A DNA stretch of 64,000 nucleotides from Boesenbergia rotunda (Eukaryota > Streptophyta > Magnoliopsida > Zingiberales > Zingiberaceae), in the NCBI GenBank assembly GCA_024364735.1, contig JAGFNQ010006422.1, positions 221,413-285,412 on the forward strand, read 5' to 3'. Positions 10,743 through 21,437 of the stretch are shown here, piece by piece; position 1 is the first letter of the stretch; each line of letters starts with the position of its first letter. Both the position numbers and the translations under genes were made by a program. The notes beneath the pieces were generated by a model. That model saw only the letters and a list, made by a program, of their open reading frames with translations. It searched no databases and was not told the origin of the DNA.

Positions 10743-11087
10743 AGATATAATCAAGATAATTAGACAAACACATAAGATCTAGTTTCATGTCAATCTGAGG
10801 ATATTTAGTCCATCAATCGATTTTGTCCATCCATCAGTTGGTTTTGGGCAAAACTGACTGATCAACCAAACATCCTTGGATTGACATGGAATTAGTTTCT
10901 ATGTATTCATCCAGTTCTCCTAATTTTATATATGGCATCAAACATTAATTTAACCCAATATATTGAGAGCAATGATATTTTGAATACAAATGTGTTCGAA
11001 AAATTCAATTTGGGTTCAAAAAATGTTTGCCCTTAATATATTGAGTTAAATAAACATATGAGAGTATAGATATAATCAGGAGAAGTA
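10743..11087. repeat. AT-rich ~300-bp tandem repeat, left part
   Basis: First unit of an array continued at 39591. Landmarks are AGACAAACACATA, TTTCATGTCAATC, two ATATTGAG-like sites, and a reverse-complement half carrying the same landmarks. Each unit is therefore itself an imperfect inverted repeat. The array is broken at 11087 by element B. Confidence 0.7.
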
Positions 11088-12102
11088 TGTTGGTGCAAAG
11101 AGCATCAGTCATGAGTAGTCAACCTCTAGTGTTTTGATGTTTGACACTATACTTTGGCCTTGACAATATACTATGGTCTTGAAAATATACTAAGGTCAGT
11201 CAGAGTGATCAAGGGTTAAACCAAACAGGACCTGATATTTGGTAAGGTAAACCCAGACTTGATCAGTTTGACAAAGGGTTAATCCAAACAGGATTTGATG
11301 TTTTGCAGAGAGAGTATACCTATTTGATTGAGCCAAACAAGACTTGATGTTTGACAAAGAGAAGTCTAGTCAGGATCAAGATGACTAGCAAAGAAATCCT
11401 AGTGAGTGAAGCTAGGTGGAAGAAATCCTGTGAGTGAAGCAAGGTGAAAGAAATCTTGGTGAGTGAAGCTAGGTGGAAGAAATCCTGGAGATTGAAGCTA
11501 GGTGGAAGAAATCCTGGTGAGTGAAGCTGGGTCCTTGTGAGTGAAGATAGGTGGACGAAGTCCTGGTGAGTGAAGCTGAGCACGAAGTCTTGGTCCTGGG
11601 GACTGAGGATAAAGTCCTGGTCGAGCATCGGGTAACGAAGTCTTTGCTGAGCGAGGATTGTGGACAGAAGTAGAGACGGGTCGAGGTCGGACGTCACCAG
11701 ATTCGAGTTCTCGGAGGCTGAGGAAAAGTCCAGCCGAAAGTCCTGGTTGGCAAAAGCTTTAGTCGAGCAAGGATCGTAGACAGAAGTAGAGATGGGTCGA
11801 GGTCGAACGTCTCGAGATCCAGGTTCTCGGAGGCTATGTAAAAGTCCAGCCGGAGGTCCTGGTTAGCAAAAGGTAACTTCTCCAGGATGGAGTAGGTGAG
11901 GGCGCGTTCCCCGGGAAAGGGAACAGTAGGCATCAGTTCGACCTAGGATTTGTGTTGAAATCCAAAAGTTAAAACCAATAAACTAAGGCATAAGATTGTT
12001 TGTATATTTGTTGTGTGTTTTGTTGTCTTGCAGGTACCTAGAGTTGGAGGCAAGATAGGAGAGCAAACACAAATAAAACAAACCTGGGAAAAGGGTTTCC
12101 CA

Positions 12103-12268
12103 TGCGCCTAAATGAAGTCAGGCGCTTGGTAACCTAGGCGCCCTATATGGGTCAGGCGTCCAACATCCCAGGCGCCTAGGATGCAGTGTTTATCCCTGCG
12201 CCCATTTAGCTATTGCGCATCAAGTTTTGATTGCAATAAGAGGCGCCTGAGAGCTTATCAGACGCCCA
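12103..12268. repeat. GGCGCC palindrome cluster, B 5' LTR
   Basis: Several copies of AGGCGCC(T), some mutated (GCGCCT, GGCGTC), in ~25-bp spacing. The cluster ends 10 bp upstream of the TATA box. The 3' LTR has the better preserved copy (38930-39093). Confidence 0.75.
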
Positions 12269-12277
12269 AGATACTAG

Positions 12278-12285
12278 TATAAATA
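12278..12285 (+). promoter_or_regulatory. TATA box, B 5' LTR
   Basis: TATAAATA right after the GGCGCC cluster; identical motif in the 3' LTR at 39110-39117. Confidence 0.65.
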
Positions 12286-12767
12286 CGGGTTCAGCCCCTC
12301 ACTTCAAGAAATCAAGTTTTCCACCCGCTAAAGTATTCTGTGCGAAGCAAAAGCGGTAAAGTCGAAGCTCTACGACCAAGGAGGCTCCAGGAGAAAGTGC
12401 ATTGCACTTCGAACTTCCCGATTGGCCGGATCTTCGTTTCTGAGTGGTTGATTTTAGTTTTCAAAGTTGTACTTATTTATTATCATTTTCTTTGATTGTA
12501 CTTAAACTATAAGATGTGTTTCTCCATCTCCGAAAAGTCCGGAAAGGAGACCACTAGTGGACTCACGCTGAGTACTTAAGCCTTCGGCGTAGTGACCCTA
12601 GGATGTTGGGAACCAAGTAAATCCCGCGAATTTATTTTGTGTCTTTCTTTATTATTTCCACTGCGTACTAACTTTGATAGAAAGACAATCGAACGACAAA
12701 GGTCCGACGAAAAAGTTCGAGTCAATATTCACCCCCGCCCTCTATCGACCGATACCGATCCTACAAG

Positions 12768-12779
12768 TTGTATCAAAGC
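12768..12779 (+). other. Primer-binding site of element B
   Basis: TTGTATCAAAGC, two bases after the LTR end, is a diverged match to the initiator-Met tRNA complement TGGTATCAGAGC. Confidence 0.7.
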
Positions 12780-12892
12780 ATGTAGCTCTTCACCGGACTA
12801 ACTGCCGAAGGAGCAAAGAAGCCAGAAATTGACGGGGAGCAAGGGTGAATATAGGTACATTTTAAATTATGTCTATTTTTAAATTTCATATT

Positions 12893-13180
12893 ATTTGTTT
12901 CAAGTGCAGGGAGAGAGGACACCATAAAAACTAGTGTCCTACTCGTATGATTCGTATTTCACCACCGGCAGCAATAGAGGTACCAGCACCAGGAGTCCAG
13001 AGGGACAATAGTCACATCCGGTGTTTCAAGTGTCCAAAGCTGGGACACTATAAGAACCAGTGTCCAACCATGGTCAAGAATGTATGAAAAGTTAATTTCG
13101 GCAAAAATGTTTTTCAAATTCCTTCAAAATTTGATAATTCTTATGTTGATTTTACTGTTAAATTAGAGTATTTACATAAA
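12893..13180 (+). pseudogene. Gag fragment of element B, two zinc knuckles
   Basis: Two C-x2-C-x4-H-x4-C knuckles are encoded at 12896-12937 and 13022-13063 (CFKCRERGHHKN then Cys; CFKCPKLGHYKNQC), spaced like those of element D's gag. A TAG interrupts the first knuckle and a TGA follows the second. The N-terminal gag region found in D and C is absent: only about 120 bp separate the PBS and the first knuckle. The encoded RNA-binding module is all that is left of gag. Confidence 0.75.
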
Positions 13181-13193
13181 AAAATTACATTAA

Positions 13194-13784
13194 TTGCATG
13201 ATAAATTAGATGATAACAAATCCACATCAAATATTGATAATAGTAAAATACTGAATATTAATTCCTTAATTTTTAGTATTAATGCCACGATTGATAACTC
13301 TACCAACTCTAAGGATAATGATAATATTTTAATTAATAAGTTTTCTAATAATTCTAACAACTCTAGTGATAATGATAATACCTTAATTAATAATTTTTCT
13401 GATAATTATGATAACTCTAAGGATAATGATGAAATTATTGTTGATAATTCTAATATTTCTAAAATTAATGTTCAATCTATTTCTAAAGATAATATTGATA
13501 ATAATAGTCAACCCTTAATTAATAATTCTACTATTTTTGAAAATAATGCTACAACCTTAATTAATAATCTTAAAAATTATTCTACCTATTATGAAGATAA
13601 TGATACAATTTTACTTAGTAATTCTGAATATAACTCTGAAGATGAAGAAGAATTTATTAAAATTAAAGCTATATTTAATAAGGCTTACAAAAATTCAAAT
13701 AAAGCGGAAGTATTAAACAAACTTGAAAACTTAAATAAAAAAGAAATAATAGATGAATCAGAGATTTTTGAATTTTTGAATTAA
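13194..13784 (+). CDS. Asn/Asp-rich 196-aa open frame in element B
   Basis: A 196-codon open frame about 20% or more Asn with abundant Asp, Ser and Ile. Imperfect ~20-25-residue repeats are built on S-x-DNDN-x-LIN (LINKFSNNS, LINNFSDNYD). The C-terminus changes character: acidic (NSEDEEEF), then Lys/Glu/Asn-rich and possibly helical (NKAEVLNKLENLNKKE). There is no recognisable domain or signal peptide. It lies directly 3' of the gag knuckles in a stretch where most other frames are closed. It could be a fast-evolving gag tail, a separate small protein, or an AT-rich repeat that happens to stay open. Confidence that it is a real gene is low. Confidence 0.35.
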   Translation: MHDKLDDNKSTSNIDNSKILNINSLIFSINATIDNSTNSKDNDNILINKFSNNSNNSSDNDNTLINNFSDNYDNSKDNDEIIVDNSNISKINVQSISKDNIDNNSQPLINNSTIFENNATTLINNLKNYSTYYEDNDTILLSNSEYNSEDEEEFIKIKAIFNKAYKNSNKAEVLNKLENLNKKEIIDESEIFEFLN

Positions 13785-14460
13785 TGGAAATAATGCAACT
13801 AGACCCAAAATTAATCACAAATTTAATAACCTAAATTAATTCTTAACAATTTAAACATTAATTGATTCTTAACAATTTAAACTTTTATTAACTCGTAACA
13901 ATTTAAACTTTATTTAATCCTTAATAATTTAAACATTAATTAATTCTTAACAACTTAATCCTTAACAATTTTAATATTAATTAATTTTTAACAACTTAAT
14001 CCTTAATCATCTTTTAACAAATTAATCCTTATTTAATTTGTAACAACTTAATCCTTAATAAATTCTTAAAACTTAAATTTTAATTCTTTAACAACTTAAA
14101 TTTTAATTAATTCTTAATTTTTAATTAACTCTTAAGAACTTAAATTTTAATAAATTCTTAAATTTTAATTCTCAACCGCTTAAATTCTAATTAATTCTTA
14201 ATTTTTAATTAACTCTTAACAAACTTAAATTTTAAATCAATTCTTAACAACTTAAATTAATTCTTAAATTTTAACAACTTAAATTTTAAATAACTCTTAA
14301 AAACTTAAACATTAACAACTTAAAATCTTAATTAATTCTTAAATATTAATTAATTAAAAATTCAACTTTAATAACAAATTCAATCCTTAATTTAGCAAAA
14401 TCCTCGAACTAAAATTTAAATTAATTACCTTCAGATATGAAACTAAATACAATCCTACCC
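13785..14460. repeat. AT-rich TTAATTCTTAACAACTTAAA array
   Basis: About 670 bp of degenerate reiterations of TTAATTCTTAACAACTTAAA-like units with no fixed period. It is non-coding. It seems to grade out of the Asn-rich frame, whose codons (AATAAT, TTAATT) are of the same composition. Confidence 0.7.
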
Positions 14461-14776
14461 AACTGAAACCTTCAACTTAATAATGATAAATATGTCAAAG
14501 TGGGTTGACATATTCGTGGGTTCATACATTTTGTATCAAATCGAGAATTTGATAATTTTTTGGAAATCTAATTAAAATGATTTAACTTGATTTATACAAG
14601 CATAATTGCCATGCCCATGCATCTATTTTTTTTTTTAAATATCTTCCTTGTCATTCATGTTTACTTTTCTGCTTAACTTAGATTGGCTAGATAGGGAAAA
14701 CATTGGTTGATTCTGGCCTAACATAGTACCAGGGTGAGGCGAGATTATAGTACATTTGGGAGGCTTGGTCTAGGAT
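14461..14776 (+). other. Element B internal, no gene seen
   Basis: Unique-looking AT-rich sequence up to the GTTAG duplication where C inserted. Nothing recognisable except similarity in style to the non-coding half of element D. Confidence 0.5.
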
Positions 14777-14781
14777 GTTAG

Positions 14782-16801
14782 TGTTGATGCAGTCTGACCT
14801 GATTGTTGTTTTGGTGTTGACACCGTTTTAAGTTTGGTTGAGTGAGATCAGATGATTAAGTTCTGATTTAGTTTTGGTCGGGGACTAGGTATGAATTTCG
14901 GTGAGTGAAGTCGGGCCCTAGTGAGTGAAGCTAGGTGAATAAATTCCGGTGAGTGAAGTCGGGTCCTAGTGAGTAAAGCTAGGTGAAGGAAATCCTGGTG
15001 AGTGAATCTGGGTCCTAGCAAGGGAAGCTAGGTGAAGGAAATCCTGGTGAGTGAAGCTGGGTCCTAGCAAGGGAAGCTAGGTGAAGAAAATCCTAGTGAG
15101 TGAAGCTTGGTTGGACTAAGTCCCAGTGAGTGAAACTGGGCATGAAGTCTTGGTCCGGGGGACTGAGCATTAAGTGCTGGTCAGAGAGGGCTCGGTAGCT
15201 CATTCACTGGATCGGGTTTGGTCGGAGAGGGCTCGGGAGCTTGTTCTCCGGACCAGACTGAGTCAAAGAAGGAAAGGGAGCCTGTTCTTTGGACTTAGGG
15301 TCGAAATGATCGGAGCTGGATCGGTCTGCAGTCTAATCAGGGAGTTGGCACGAGCTCCCTCGGTTGTAGATCGGTCTGAAGTCCGATCAGGGAGTTGGCA
15401 CGAACTCCCTTGATAGTAGATCGGTTTGGTGGCCGATCCAGGATATCTGATCAGTCTGGTTACCGATCAGAAATAGATCAGAAATAGATCAAAATGTTCT
15501 GTGTCGTGACTGATCAGTCTGGTGAACGATCAGAAACAGATCAAAAACATTCTATGTGGTGGCAGATCAATCTGGTGACCGATCTGAATTAGATCAGTAA
15601 GTTTCTATGTGGTGGCTGATCGGTCTGGTGACCGATCAGAATTAGATCATTAAGGGTTCTATGTGGTGGCTGATCGGTCAGTCTGACCGATCAGTAGTGT
15701 TTGGATCGGTCAGGCTATGGCCTGATCGGTCAGACTGACCGATCTATCCCTGGCTGATCGGTCAGCTGGACCGATCAACCCCTGGCTGGGTTCTTGATTC
15801 TAAACCCTGAGAGTTCAGTGGGTTTAGGATCGGTCTGGTGACCGATCCCTGATCTCTGATCGGTTAGTGAGACCGATTAGACCATTACTGGATCGATCAG
15901 AATGGAGTCTGATCGGTCAGGAGGGTGATTGATTGGTCAGGGTGACCGATCAGCGTCTCAGAACTTTAATTTGAATTAGTGTCAGACCTCTGATTACATT
16001 CTGATTTTCTTCTGATACCTTTTGATATGTTTTGATTTGCTTTGCTAATCAGTCTGTTGAGGTGCAGATGATACAAAGACGATACAAGCCAAGAAGGAGG
16101 GTCAATGGTGACTTTCGCTGCGGCAGGTTTGTTTGTTATCTATTTGCAGGTTTCAACGACTTCTGGCAACTGGCGACTGACCTGAGGCTCCAACTAAAGA
16201 GGTCTTCAGTGAACTGAGAGCTCAGAGGAGGTCAGTGGGTCAGTGGGTGATGAATCCATGAGTCTATGGGTGACAAAGCCTGTTGGTGTGCAGAAGGATG
16301 GCTTAAGAGGAGGCTGGCAAAGCAGAGACAGATATCGGAGACACAACAGCGAGAACAAACAACCAAGTGAAGGCTCTTGTGTGTGTTGTGCTACTAAGTT
16401 GTGCTGTGTTGTGCTTCTTCTTCATGCTTTCTGTGCTTGCACTTAAAGTTGATCTGTAAGCTTCTTCTCAAGTCTCTATGCTTACTTTGATACATTTCTG
16501 AGACTGTCTGTGGAGAGGTTACTCCACTGAGAAGGAGATTTTCTTATCCGGTTTCATTCTGGGGCTTGATCTGCCAACAATCAAGGGATCGCCCATCTCA
16601 TGGGCACTCCAAGGAGTAGGGGCAAGTTATCCCCAAAACTTGTAAATCCTTCTGTTAGTGTCTGGTTTGTTCTCTTTCAGTTTTCTTTCTATTCTGTATT
16701 TTTCCACTGCTAACCTAAGTGCAGAAAGAATCAAAAGAAGCCAACTTTTAAGGGGTGGCTATTCACACCCCCCCCCCTCTCTAGCCATCCCAGATCCAAC
16801 A
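14782..16801 (+). repeat. 5' LTR of element C (2020 bp)
   Basis: TGTTGATGCA...CAGATCCAACA. The first 400 bp has ~60-bp units (GTGAGTGAAGCTAGGTGAAG...GAAATCCTGG) and the middle has a ~650-bp GATCGGTC palindrome cluster. I see no clear TATA box. Confidence 0.9.
15300..15955. repeat. GATCGGTC/GACCGATC palindrome cluster, C 5' LTR
   Basis: More than a dozen GATCGGTC and GACCGATC octamers in alternating orientation. Example: 15670-15680 pairs perfectly with 15684-15694 (11-bp stem, 3-nt loop). The unit TGATCGGTCTGGTGACCGAT recurs with different spacers. The equivalent cluster in the 3' LTR is 34636-35270. Confidence 0.85.
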
Positions 16802-16803
16802 AG

Positions 16804-16815
16804 TGGTATCAGAGC
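16804..16815 (+). other. Primer-binding site of element C
   Basis: TGGTATCAGAGC, two bases after the LTR, matches the complement of the plant initiator-Met tRNA 3' end. Confidence 0.9.
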
Positions 16816-16839
16816 CTGGCGCTCTTTCAAATGGATTAA

Positions 16840-18448
16840 CACCCGACGAGCAAATAGAACGGCTTTGAGAGAAGGCTTCAGCACCAACAGACCACCCTTC
16901 TTTGATAGAGCAGACTTCTAGTATTGGAGGTCAAGAATGGAATACTATCTGAAAATCAACATTGGAATGTGGTTTTCAGTCAAGGAGGGGTTCACTCATC
17001 CAAAGGATGTTGAGGGCAAGGAGCTCGACTCATCAAGGTGGTCAGCTGAACAAACCAAGAATGGTGAGGCTGATGCTAAGGCTGTGGTCACCCTACAGTG
17101 TGGGATGACCAAGGAGAAACTTATCAAGGTTGGTCCTTTCACAAGTGTCAAAGATCTATGGAACAAGCTCATTGAGCTTCATGAAGGCACTCGAGATTCC
17201 CGAATAGAAAAGAGGGATCTCTTCCTCAATCAACTCCAGAACCTCACCATGAAAGAGGCTAAAACTGTAAGTGAGCTTCATGGTTGATTCAAGGAGATAC
17301 TTAATGGTTTACACTCCATTGATGAGAAGGTCGAGAACCGTGACCTTGTAAGGTACATACTCAAATCTTTTCCTAGAAATGCCTTGTGGTCATCCATGGT
17401 GGATGCCTACAAGGTATCCAAGGACTTGTCCATTATAAAGATAGATGATTTTTTCTGTGAAATGGAGCTACATGTGATTGCTAGCAAAGGCCCAAAAGAG
17501 AAGGGTATTGCTCTTGTAGCAGGGGAGAAGGCAAAGAAGAAGAAAGAAAAGAAGAAGGAGAAGGAGGTCTCATCTTCTTCATCCGAATCCGTTGAGGACG
17601 GGAGCGAGTCTTCATCAACTGAGATTGCCAATTTTGTGAGAAGGATGATGAGGAAGAGTTGGCGCTACAAGGGGAAAGGTAACACAAGTGAGAATAAGGT
17701 TGATAAATCTAACATCACTTGTTATGAATGTAGCAAGAAGGGGAACTACAAAAATGAGTGTCCAAAACTCAAGAAGAAGGAGGAGAAGTCAAAGAAGAAG
17801 AAAGCCTTGAAGGCCACATGGGATGAGTCTTCATCTAGCTCATCCGAGGAGGGGAAGGAGGAGAAGAGCACTCGCCATGTGGCTCTTATGGCCTTAGAAG
17901 ACATGGAGAGTAGTGACGAATCAAGTGAGCCATCAACCGCGGCTTCATCATCTTCGGATGATGAAGAGGTAATCTCTCCCGAACTTGATAAATGTTATAG
18001 AACAATAGCATGTTTAACTAACTTGCTTAAGAAATCTAAGGACAAGGTAAAGTCCTTAAAATTAGAAGTAGAACAATTAAGAGCATCCAAGGAAGATGAT
18101 GTAGATGATTTACCTATTGAGGTCCTTGAGGATGAAAACAAGGCCTTGAAGAGTGAAGTTGAAAAACTCAAGAATATTCTTGAGAAATTTTCAACGAGCT
18201 CTAAGACCTTGGGCATGATCCTTAACGCTCAAAGAGCGGTTTACAACAAGGCCGGTATAGGTTACCGACCTAAGGAACCTAGTTTTGTCTCATTGATGTC
18301 TGGAACCCATTTTAAATCATCAAATGCTTATAGGGTTCAAGGAACTAGAAAGAAAATAACCAAGGCATGGGTGCCAAAATCTTGTATTGTAGGTGCATTA
18401 GGTCCCAAGGTTTGGGTACCTAAATCATCTATCTTTCGTGTTGTGTAG
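16840..18448 (+). pseudogene. Gag of element C
   Basis: One reading frame with stops at about 16918 (TAG before YWRSRMEYY), 17285-17287 (TGA in place of an expected Arg) and 18446-18448. N-terminal part is UBN2/DUF4219-like gag (MEYYLKINIGMW, LWNKLIELH, LVRYILKSFP). The centre is Lys/Glu/Ser-rich. The CCHC knuckle at 17720 on has Asn in place of its His (AAC, 17744-17746). A Ser-rich acidic tract, a coiled coil (LKSEVEKLKNILEKF) and a basic tail (KAWVPKS) follow, as in Sirevirus gag. The original start codon is unclear. The frame continues directly into protease. Confidence 0.85.
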
Positions 18449-18451
18449 GCA

Positions 18452-20005
18452 ATGATTGAGGGGGAGCATCTATCAACTTGGTTTGTTGATAGTGGATGCT
18501 CCAAACACATGACCGGGGATAAATCATTATTCACTACCCTACAAAGCAAAAGTAGAGGTAATGTATCATTTGGCAACAATGGTAGTCTTAAGGTTGTAGG
18601 AATAGGAGACATTCAAATATATGAATGTCTTAGGATCAAGAATGTCCTTTTAGTCAAGGGGATGACTTTCAATCTCCTAAGTGTCAGTCAATTGTGTGAT
18701 GTGGGATACACAATTGAATTTCACCCAAGTCAATGTCTAGTTAGACATAATGACACACATAACATGGTACTAGTAGGCACAAGAGTAGACAATATTTATC
18801 AAGTTTCATTTAAAAGTGCTACTAATGCCTCTATCAAGTGTTTCATGTCAAAAGAAGAAGAGTCTTGGCTTTGGCACCGGAGGTTGGCTCACGTGAACAT
18901 GAAGAACATCTTGAAATTGGCCAACAAGGGACTTGTACGAGGCTTACCAAGCATCAAATACGAAAAGGAAAGGTTATGTGATGCATGTCAAATGGGTAAG
19001 CAAAAAGCATCTCACAAAGGTATAAGCGTTATAAGTACCTCTACTGCTTTAGATTTATTGCATATGGATTTATTTGATTGCAGTAATATAGTTTCATTGA
19101 ATGGTAGTAGATATTGCTTTGTAATTATTGATGACTATACTAGATTTACATAGACTTATTTTCTAAAACATAAGGATCAAACCTTAGATATTTTTATTTC
19201 TTTTTGTAGAAGAATTGAAAATGAAAAATCTACAACAATCAAAACCATTAGGAGTGATCATGGAGGAGAATTTCAAAACCATAGGTTTTTAGAGTTTTGT
19301 CAAGAAAAAGGATATAGACATGAGTTCTCTACTCCTAGAACACCACAGCAAAATGGTGTTGTAGAGAAGAAGAACCGAGTCTTACAAGAGGCTGCACGAA
19401 GCATGCTTAATGAGTACTCTTTACCGAGCTACTTATGGGCTGAAGCTGTAAACACAGCTTGCTATGTACAAAACTGAGTCCTCATCCATAGGTTTTTAGG
19501 AATGACTCCACATGAACGTTGGTTTGGAAGACCACCTACAGTTAAACATCTCTGGGTGTTTGGGTGTAAGGTGTTCATTCTAAATACCAAGGATCATCTT
19601 GGAAAGTTCACAGCGAAAGCTGATGAAGGGATACTGGTCGGGTATTCCCTTGTCAACAAAACTTACCGAGTCTACAACAAGAAGTCTAAGTTGGTTGAAG
19701 AATCTTCTGATTTTGTATTTGAGGAGATTCCAAGAATGATTGATCATTCAGAAAATATAGAGGGAGTTCAATTCGAACTTAGGAGACTAGGATTGGATGA
19801 AAGACCAAGAGTTGGAGATGTTGCGGATGAATCTGATGATGGTGAGCCTAGACTACATAGAGCTCAGCCTGACCCTGAGTCTGAGCCTGTGTCTAGTGAA
19901 ACCATCCAGGAAGCACCTCCAACACCAAGGCAAACTAGGTTAGCCTCTAGTCATCCCCAAGACCAAATTGTTGGAGATATCCATCATGGGGTTAGAACTA
20001 GATCA
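18452..20005 (+). pseudogene. Element C protease and integrase
   Basis: Protease motif DSGCSKHM (Asp 18488-18490). GAG-pre-integrase has WHRRLAHVN and CDACQ. The integrase catalytic triad is complete: Asp 19067-19069, Asp 19256-19258 and Glu 19364-19366, with 35 residues between the last two (D,D35E). Two stops break it: TAG 19151-19153 (fits TGG) and TGA 19475-19477 (fits CGA). A GCKVFILN/ILVGYSLVNK tail and a Glu/Pro-rich linker follow. The frame is interrupted after codon TCA at 20005 by element D and resumes at 29463 in the same phase. Confidence 0.9.
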
Positions 20006-20418
20006 TGTTGGATCGAGAGAACCGATAGAGGGGGGGTGAATATCGGAAAGCGTTCGGATTAGAAAAGAGAATGCGTAGCGGAAGATTAAAAACAAAACAC
20101 GCGAACAACAAGGTTTTTACTTGGTTCGGAGCCTAGGTCGACTCCTACTCCAAGGCCCACGGTCGCTGACCGTTTACTGCGGGCAATACTATAATCGCAC
20201 AAAATCAGTTACAGAAATAGAATTACAGTTAAAGTGCAGTACTGAAATTTAAACTCTTCTTTTTACCAACGTCTGGTGTAGATAACTTTTTCCAGAGCAG
20301 TAGGACGTCGTCGGCGCTTGTATCTCATGTCGGGAGGTTGCCGGAGCAGAGCGCGGAAGCAGAAGAGCGTTGAATACGTTCGAGAACTTCGATTGTCGAA
20401 AGCCTTGGCGTTGGGTGC

Positions 20419-20426
20419 TATTTATA
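20419..20426 (-). promoter_or_regulatory. TATA box, D left LTR
   Basis: TATAAATA on the minus strand, within 10 bp of the end of the GGCGCC cluster. The other LTR has TATAAA (28387-28392). Confidence 0.65.
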
Positions 20427-20433
20427 GCACCTC

Positions 20434-20790
20434 GGGGCGCCCTAGACGTCGGGGGCGCCCCCCCCCCCATGTGTCACATGATCCGAGCTTCGCTCGGTCA
20501 ACCTCTATCCCACTCGAATACGGCTGAGGTTTGACACTGGGGGCGCCCGAGACGCTGGGGGCACCCTGTTTGACTCCTTCAGCGCTGGCTTCTCGGCTGG
20601 ATAAGGGTAATCGGCTTCGCTGGCGTAGGCGCGGGGCGCCCTGGGCACTGGGGGCGCCCTGGGCATCCCGGGCGCCCTGGACTCTGGGGGCGCCCTGGGC
20701 ACTAGGGGCGCCCCGGCCAGTAAGTAGCCGAAGCACTTGTTGCTTCGCTTGTATTGTGTTGGCCTTGGGGGCGCCCGGATCACTGAGGGC
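20434..20790. repeat. GGCGCC palindrome cluster, D left LTR
   Basis: About twelve GGGCGCCC-type palindromes, most within CTGGGCACTGGGGGCGCC-like units. The right LTR has the same cluster at 28400-28830, enlarged by an 18-bp expansion. Confidence 0.85.
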
Positions 20791-21422
20791 GCCCTGCTCA
20801 GCTACTTGCCTCTCTCCTTTGGGCATTCTGAGCTGCAGATACACGTTCCTTCGGTCCTACATCCAGGGTTAGTCCAAAACAATATGAAGCAATAGAGTAT
20901 TATGTTTATACAGCCTTAGCTGTCTTGGTTCTGACTTTGGGTCTCCAAAATGGAGCCCTAGGTCAAACCGACGCCTACTGTTCCCTCTCGACGGGGAACG
21001 CGTCCTCACCTACTCCTCTCGGGAGAATTTACCTGATGCCAACCGGCTCCTCCGGTTGGACTTTTGCCCAGCAGTCCTTCGCCAGGTGCCTAGCTGTCCT
21101 TCGCCAGGTCTTCAGTACCAAGCTGTCCTTCGCCTGGTGCCTAGCTGTCCTTCGCTAGGTCTTTGTATCCTAGCATTCCTTCGCCAGGTGCCTAGCAGTC
21201 CTTCGCTAGGGCTTTGTATCTTGGCATTCCTTCGCCAGGTGCCTAGCAGTCCTTCGCTAGGGCTTTGTATCCTGGCATTCCTTCGCCAGGTGCCTAGCAG
21301 CCCTTCGCTAGAACTTTGTTTCCTGCACACTTAATGAGCATATTAGATAACAAATAACACTTAACTTTGAATCCTTTGCCAATATCAAAACAAGGTTCGA
21401 TATGGTGCTTCCTGCACCAACA

Positions 21423-21437
21423 ATCTCCCCCTTTTTG
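21423..21437 (-). other. Polypurine tract of element D
   Basis: Minus strand CAAAAAGGGGGAGAT directly before the LTR start TGTTGG. Similar purine boxes recur upstream in the internal region. Confidence 0.85.

Larger units (their letters stand above)
11088..12765 (+). repeat. 5' LTR of element B (1678 bp)
   Basis: TGTTGGTGCA...GATCCTACA. Contains tandem ~30-bp units around GTGAGTGAAGCTAGGTGG (about 11400-11580), a GGCGCC palindrome cluster (12103-12268) and a TATA box (12278-12285). The leftward frames at 11320-11933 arise from the tandem units and are not genes. Confidence 0.85.
20006..21422 (-). repeat. 3' LTR of element D (1417 bp)
   Basis: In element orientation TGTTGGTGCAGG...CGATCCAACA. 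It carries about five 51-bp tandem units (CTTCGCCAGGTGCCTAGC..., 21068-21325), a GGCGCC cluster (20434-20790) and a TATA box (20419-20426). Because 51 is a multiple of three, the units create open frames on both strands that are not genes. Confidence 0.9.

Noticed and set aside
21056..21334. Open frames of 70-90 codons over the 51-bp LTR repeats, both strands (also 29091-29369)
   Set aside because: The period is a multiple of three, so the repeat stays open in several frames; not a protein.
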